Source: Crossiella equi (GTDB taxonomy: Bacteria; Actinomycetota; Actinomycetes; Mycobacteriales; Pseudonocardiaceae). Taken from it: DNA of 64,000 nt. This document shows positions 59,127 through 64,000 of this stretch, piece by piece; within the stretch, counting starts at the first letter, position 1; each line of letters begins with the position of its first letter. A program made the position numbers and the translations under genes. The notes under the pieces are model-generated. The model was given only the letters and a program-made list of their open reading frames with translations. It was not told the origin of the DNA and did no database searches. The stretch covers positions 5,565,786 through 5,629,785 of the forward strand of contig NZ_JAGIOO010000001.1 in the NCBI RefSeq assembly GCF_017876755.1. The letters are read 5' to 3'.

Positions 59127-60429
59127 CGGTCGGGGCCACCGGGGTGGCCAGCAGCCGGTCCAGGGGGGCGGCCTTGGCCAGGCACTCCAGCCACTCGCGG
59201 TGCGGGTCGGAGTCGGCGGTGATGCCGCCGCCGACACCGATGCGCAGCTCGCCCCGGTGGATCTCCATGGTCCGGATGGCCACGTTCAGCTCCAGGCCCG
59301 CCACCGGCGAGGCCAGGCCGATCGCGCCGCAGTACACCTGCCGGGGCCGGTCCTCCAGTTCGGCGATGATCTCCAGCGCGCGCACCTTGGGCGCCCCGGT
59401 GACCGAACCGGGCGGGAAAGTGGCCTCCAGCAACGAGGTGTCGTCCACCCCGGGGCGCAGCTGACCCTCCACAGTGGACACCAGGTGCCACACCCCGGGC
59501 GCGGGTCGCACGGTCAGCAGCTCCGGCACGGTGACCGACCCCGGCACGCAGACCCGGCCGAGGTCGTTGCGCACCAGGTCCACGATCATCACGTTCTCCG
59601 CGACGTCCTTGACCGAGCGCCGCAGCCGGGCCGCGTTGCCGTCGTCCTCCGGGCCGCGCCGGGGCAGCGTGCCCTTGATCGGGCTGGACCGCACGGTGCG
59701 CCCGTGCCGGGCCAGGAACAGCTCGGGGGAGAAGGAGGCCACCGCGCCCCAGTGCCCGGCCAGGTACGCCGCGCGGGCCGGGTTGAGCGCGGCCACGCCC
59801 TCGGCGAACAGCTCCGCGGGCTCCCCACTGAACTCGGCGCTGAACTGCGTGCACACGTTGGCCTGGAAGATCTCCCCGGCCGCGATCTCCTCGACGCAGC
59901 CCGCGACCGCGGTGCGGTGCCGGTCCGCGCTGGCCCGGCGCAGCTCGCCCGCCCGCCAGGACTGGGGTGGCGGCTGCTCGCCCGCGGCCACCAGCTCGGC
60001 CAGCTCCGCGGCCAGGGCCACCGGTTCCGGGCGGCCGTCGGCCACCAGCGCCTCGAACCACCACTGTCCACTGTGGTCCAGTCGCAGCACGTGGTCGGCC
60101 CAGCCCCACACCGTGTTCGGCAGCTGCCGGGCGGGCCAGGTGCCCGGGTCGGTCAGGCCGTAGCCGAGGTAGCCGAACCAGCCGCCGCCGACGGTGCCCG
60201 GCGGCACGTCCTGCTCGACCGTGGGTTGCAGGCAGGGCACGGTGTACGCCTCGGCGTCGGGTACCGCGCCGGTGCGCACGCTCGGCAGCAGCACGGCCCG
60301 CGAGTCGAACCAGTCTCCGGTCAGCGCGGCGGGCGGTGCCAGGCCCCGGGACTTCGCGCGTGCCACCAGGCGCCGGAACACCAGCTCCGGTGCGACGTGG
60401 CGGCCCACTGGCCGGACTAGGACGTGCAC
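59116..60429 (-). CDS. pabB: Aminodeoxychorismate synthase component I
   Basis: A 437-residue chorismate-using enzyme making 4-amino-4-deoxychorismate for folate. PIKGTLPRRGPEDD (about 250) has the Lys characteristic of PabB rather than TrpE (PIAGT), followed by ENVMIVDLVRNDLGRVCVPGSV, VEGQLRPG, FPPGSVTGAPKVRALEII and YCGAIG, and the end GVGGGITADSDPHREWLE. A glutaminase partner (PabA) is not in the window. The start ATG at 60429 is preceded by a divergent tatD. It draws on the same chorismate pool as the aroQ product. Confidence 0.93.
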   Translation of the reverse strand: MHVLVRPVGRHVAPELVFRRLVARAKSRGLAPPAALTGDWFDSRAVLLPSVRTGAVPDAEAYTVPCLQPTVEQDVPPGTVGGGWFGYLGYGLTDPGTWPARQLPNTVWGWADHVLRLDHSGQWWFEALVADGRPEPVALAAELAELVAAGEQPPPQSWRAGELRRASADRHRTAVAGCVEEIAAGEIFQANVCTQFSAEFSGEPAELFAEGVAALNPARAAYLAGHWGAVASFSPELFLARHGRTVRSSPIKGTLPRRGPEDDGNAARLRRSVKDVAENVMIVDLVRNDLGRVCVPGSVTVPELLTVRPAPGVWHLVSTVEGQLRPGVDDTSLLEATFPPGSVTGAPKVRALEIIAELEDRPRQVYCGAIGLASPVAGLELNVAIRTMEIHRGELRIGVGGGITADSDPHREWLECLAKAAPLDRLLATPVAPTVSP

Positions 60430-60523
60430 GCGCGCATCATGACCGGTGCGCGCGTGCGAGAGAAGCCTTTGTGGTCAGGCACTCCCGGGAAGGCGCCGAT
60501 CCTCTCCTCTAGGCTTCTCCGTC

Positions 60524-61369
60524 GTGGCTGACCACGGACGCAAGGGTGACCCGCCCCCGCTGCCCGAACCCCTGCCCGCGCCGCTCGTCGACGCGCACAC
60601 GCACCTGGACGCGTGCGGCTGCACCGATCCCGAGTCGGTGCGCGCCGTCGTGGACCGCGCGGCCTCGGTGGGCGTGACCCGCGTGGTCACCGTCGCCGAC
60701 GACCTGCCGTCCGCGCGCTGGGTGGCGCAGGCGTGCACCTGGGACGACCGGGTTTTCGCCGCGGTGGCCCTGCACCCCACGCGCACCAGCGTCTTCGGCG
60801 ACGCCGAGCGCACCGAGCTGGAGAAGCTGGCCTCGGCGCCGCGCGTGGTGGCGGTCGGGGAGACCGGTCTCGACTACTACTGGGACTACGCCCCGAAACC
60901 GGCCCAGCACGAGGCGTTCCGGTGGCACATCGACCTGGCCAAGCGGCTGGACAAGGCGCTGATGATCCACGACCGGGACGCGCACGAGGACGTGCTGCGC
61001 GTGCTGGCGGAGGAGGGCGCCCCGGACACCGTGGTCTTCCACTGCTTCTCCGGCGACGCCGCCTTCGCGCGCGCGTGCGTGGACAAGGGGTACGTGCTCT
61101 CCTTCGCCGGTCCGGTCACCTTCCGCAACAGCAAGGACCTCCAGGAGGCCGCGCGGCTGGTGCCCGCCGACCAGTTCCTCGTGGAGACCGACGCGCCCTT
61201 CCTCACCCCGCACCCGTACCGGGGACGGCCCAACGAGCCCTACGCGGTTACCTATACAGCGCGTGGCATCGCGTCACTCAGAGGAGTGGACGTGGCGGAG
61301 ATCGCGGAGAGCACGTCCGCGACGGCCGAGCGGGTGTTCCGCCTGGCAGAGCGCTCGGCGATCGGTTAG
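60524..61369 (+). CDS. tatD: TatD-family hydrolase (metal-dependent DNase)
   Basis: A 281-residue TIM-barrel metallohydrolase. The first metal pair is LVDAHTHLDACG (His25, His27), then Glu in VAVGETGLDYYWDYAP, His in KALMIHDRDAHED and HCFSGD, and the last Asp in FLVETDAPFLTPHPYRGRPNEP, as in YcfH/TatD nucleases acting on DNA ends or D-Tyr-tRNA. GTG 60524 is used. The tatD-rpfB-ksgA order matches the actinobacterial arrangement (M. tuberculosis Rv1008-Rv1010). Confidence 0.93.
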   Translation: MADHGRKGDPPPLPEPLPAPLVDAHTHLDACGCTDPESVRAVVDRAASVGVTRVVTVADDLPSARWVAQACTWDDRVFAAVALHPTRTSVFGDAERTELEKLASAPRVVAVGETGLDYYWDYAPKPAQHEAFRWHIDLAKRLDKALMIHDRDAHEDVLRVLAEEGAPDTVVFHCFSGDAAFARACVDKGYVLSFAGPVTFRNSKDLQEAARLVPADQFLVETDAPFLTPHPYRGRPNEPYAVTYTARGIASLRGVDVAEIAESTSATAERVFRLAERSAIG

Positions 61370-61450
61370 GGACGTTCGGTGACACCGGATCGTTGCTGTG
61401 GTCAGGGTCACAAATCACCGCGCGGGTCTTTGCGTGCACGCCAGGTACTC

Positions 61451-62995
<1,545 letters not shown>

Positions 62996-63011
62996 GCATT
63001 ACCCTCTTCGC

Positions 63012-63902
63012 GTGACTGAGATTCCGGCACCGGCCGGGCCGCAGGGCTCCGCGCTCCTCGGCCCGGCCGACGTGCGTCGGTTGGCCGCCGACCTCGACGT
63101 GCGCCCCACCAAGAAGCTGGGGCAGAACTTCGTGCACGACCCCAACACGGTGCGCCGCATCGTGTGGGAGGCAGGCCTGTCCGCCGACGACGTGGTGCTG
63201 GAGGTCGGGCCCGGCCTCGGCTCGCTCACCCTGGCCCTGCTGCCCGCCTGCGCGTCCGTGGTCGCGGTGGAGATCGACCCGGTGCTGGCCGGGCTGCTGC
63301 CGAACACCGCCGCCGAGCGCGCCCCGGAGCTGGCCGCGAACCTGCGGGTGGTCCTGGCCGACGCGATGCGCGTGCGCGCCGCCGACCTCGGCGAGCCCGC
63401 CCCCACCGCGCTGGTGGCCAACCTGCCCTACAACGTCGCGGTGCCCGTGGTGCTGCACCTGCTGGCCGAGCTGCCCTCGTTGCAGCGCGGGCTGGTCATG
63501 GTCCAGGCCGAGGTCGCCGACCGCCTGGCCGCGGGCCCGGGCAGCCGCATCTACGGCGTGCCCAGCGTCAAGGCCGCCTGGTACGCCGCCATGCGCCGGG
63601 CCTCCGCGGTCCCGCGCAACGTGTTCTGGCCGGTGCCCAACGTCGATTCCGCCCTGGTCGCCTTCACCCGCCGCCCGGAGCCCGAGGGGGCCACCAAGCA
63701 GGCCGTGTTCGCCGCCATCGAGGCCGCCTTCGCCCAGCGCCGCAAGACCCTGCGCGCCGCCCTGGCCACCTGGGCGGGCTCGGCCGAGCGCGCGGGCCGG
63801 GTGCTCGCCGCCGCGGGCATCGACCCCAGCACCCGGGGCGAGCAGCTCGACGTCACCGGCTTCGTCCGGATCGCCAAGGCCGAGGCCGAGCTCGGGGAAT
63901 AA
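63012..63902 (+). CDS. ksgA: 16S rRNA dimethyladenosine transferase
   Basis: A 296-residue SAM methyltransferase that dimethylates A1518/A1519 of 16S rRNA. It shows [18 protein letters not shown], the SAM motif [17 protein letters not shown], acidic VVAVEIDP, catalytic [11 protein letters not shown] and the C-terminal NVDSALVAF and [10 protein letters not shown] motifs. GTG 63012 begins 16 bases after rpfB, so the genes share a transcript as in other actinobacteria. The 98 bases after its stop hold nothing I can identify and probably lead to the next gene beyond the window. Confidence 0.96.
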   Translation: MTEIPAPAGPQGSALLGPADVRRLAADLDVRPTKKLGQNFVHDPNTVRRIVWEAGLSADDVVLEVGPGLGSLTLALLPACASVVAVEIDPVLAGLLPNTAAERAPELAANLRVVLADAMRVRAADLGEPAPTALVANLPYNVAVPVVLHLLAELPSLQRGLVMVQAEVADRLAAGPGSRIYGVPSVKAAWYAAMRRASAVPRNVFWPVPNVDSALVAFTRRPEPEGATKQAVFAAIEAAFAQRRKTLRAALATWAGSAERAGRVLAAAGIDPSTRGEQLDVTGFVRIAKAEAELGE

Positions 63903-64000
63903 CCACGCTGGGTCGAGCGTTGGACTACGAGGTGTGTCCGCCACGCGGCGCTGTCCGGTCACCACGTGTGATGTGGCGAACGAACCACGGCCAAACGGGC

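Overview
The window is very GC-rich, densely coded DNA with frequent GTG starts, translationally coupled genes and many actinobacterial signature genes (resuscitation-promoting factor, ImuA'/ImuB/DnaE2 mutasome, PspC-type sensor kinase, PknB-like kinase, DUF3017, PerM and 34-kDa-antigen homologues). Gene content and the style of the proline/threonine-rich membrane proteins suggest a filamentous actinomycete of the Pseudonocardiaceae; I cannot name the genus. It looks like ordinary chromosome: no rRNA, tRNA, prophage, integrase, transposase or CRISPR array was found.

Layout. 1-4.5 kb: end of a flavin monooxygenase, an exported berberine-bridge-type FAD oxidase, an aldehyde dehydrogenase and an APH-fold kinase. 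4.6-13.2 kb: guaA, a LacI regulator, a divergent PspC envelope-stress unit (PspC protein plus small membrane protein on one side, PspC-histidine kinase plus LuxR regulator on the other), then an EamA transporter facing a LysR regulator. 13.2-18.9 kb: a Ser/Thr kinase followed by three one-TM proteins that seem to share its extracytoplasmic C-terminal domain, and a PIG-L deacetylase. 19-22 kb: HDAC-like deacetylase, chorismate mutase with an attenuator leader, a secreted protein, a DedA protein. 22.3-37.5 kb: a block collinear with the M. tuberculosis Rv0948c-Rv0957 region (chorismate mutase, UvrD1/PcrA, M23 peptidase, sucCD, 34-kDa antigen homologue, PerM, purN, purH), with a lipase, a large membrane protein and a degenerate B12-domain protein inserted. 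38.3-44.4 kb: imuA'-imuB-dnaE2 behind LexA boxes. 44.4-52.9 kb: a LacI-controlled sugar ABC importer with two cytoplasmic glycosidases (GH38, GH5-like). 52.9-64 kb: pentapeptide-repeat protein, two transporters, folD, DUF3017, mdh, an inositol-monophosphatase-like enzyme, pabB, then tatD-rpfB-ksgA.

The most striking element is upstream of the chorismate mutase gene on the minus strand: a 20-codon leader peptide rich in Phe and Tyr (FYFFYGY, with T-rich codons that are rare here), a hairpin directly behind those codons, a 9-base segment able to pair with the 5' arm of a following terminator, and a U-tract. Promoter-like boxes put the leader start at the transcript start. This has every part of a classical transcription attenuator sensing charged tRNA-Phe/tRNA-Tyr.

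Other noteworthy points: two perfect LexA boxes between the mutasome operon and an unknown divergent membrane protein; a 95-bp inverted-repeat element whose arm supplies the stop codon of a neighbouring gene; two copies of a dispersed intergenic repeat, one carrying a ~100-bp near-palindrome; a likely CTG start for purN; and a direct-repeat motif shared by the promoter regions of the two cell-wall hydrolase genes (M23, rpfB).
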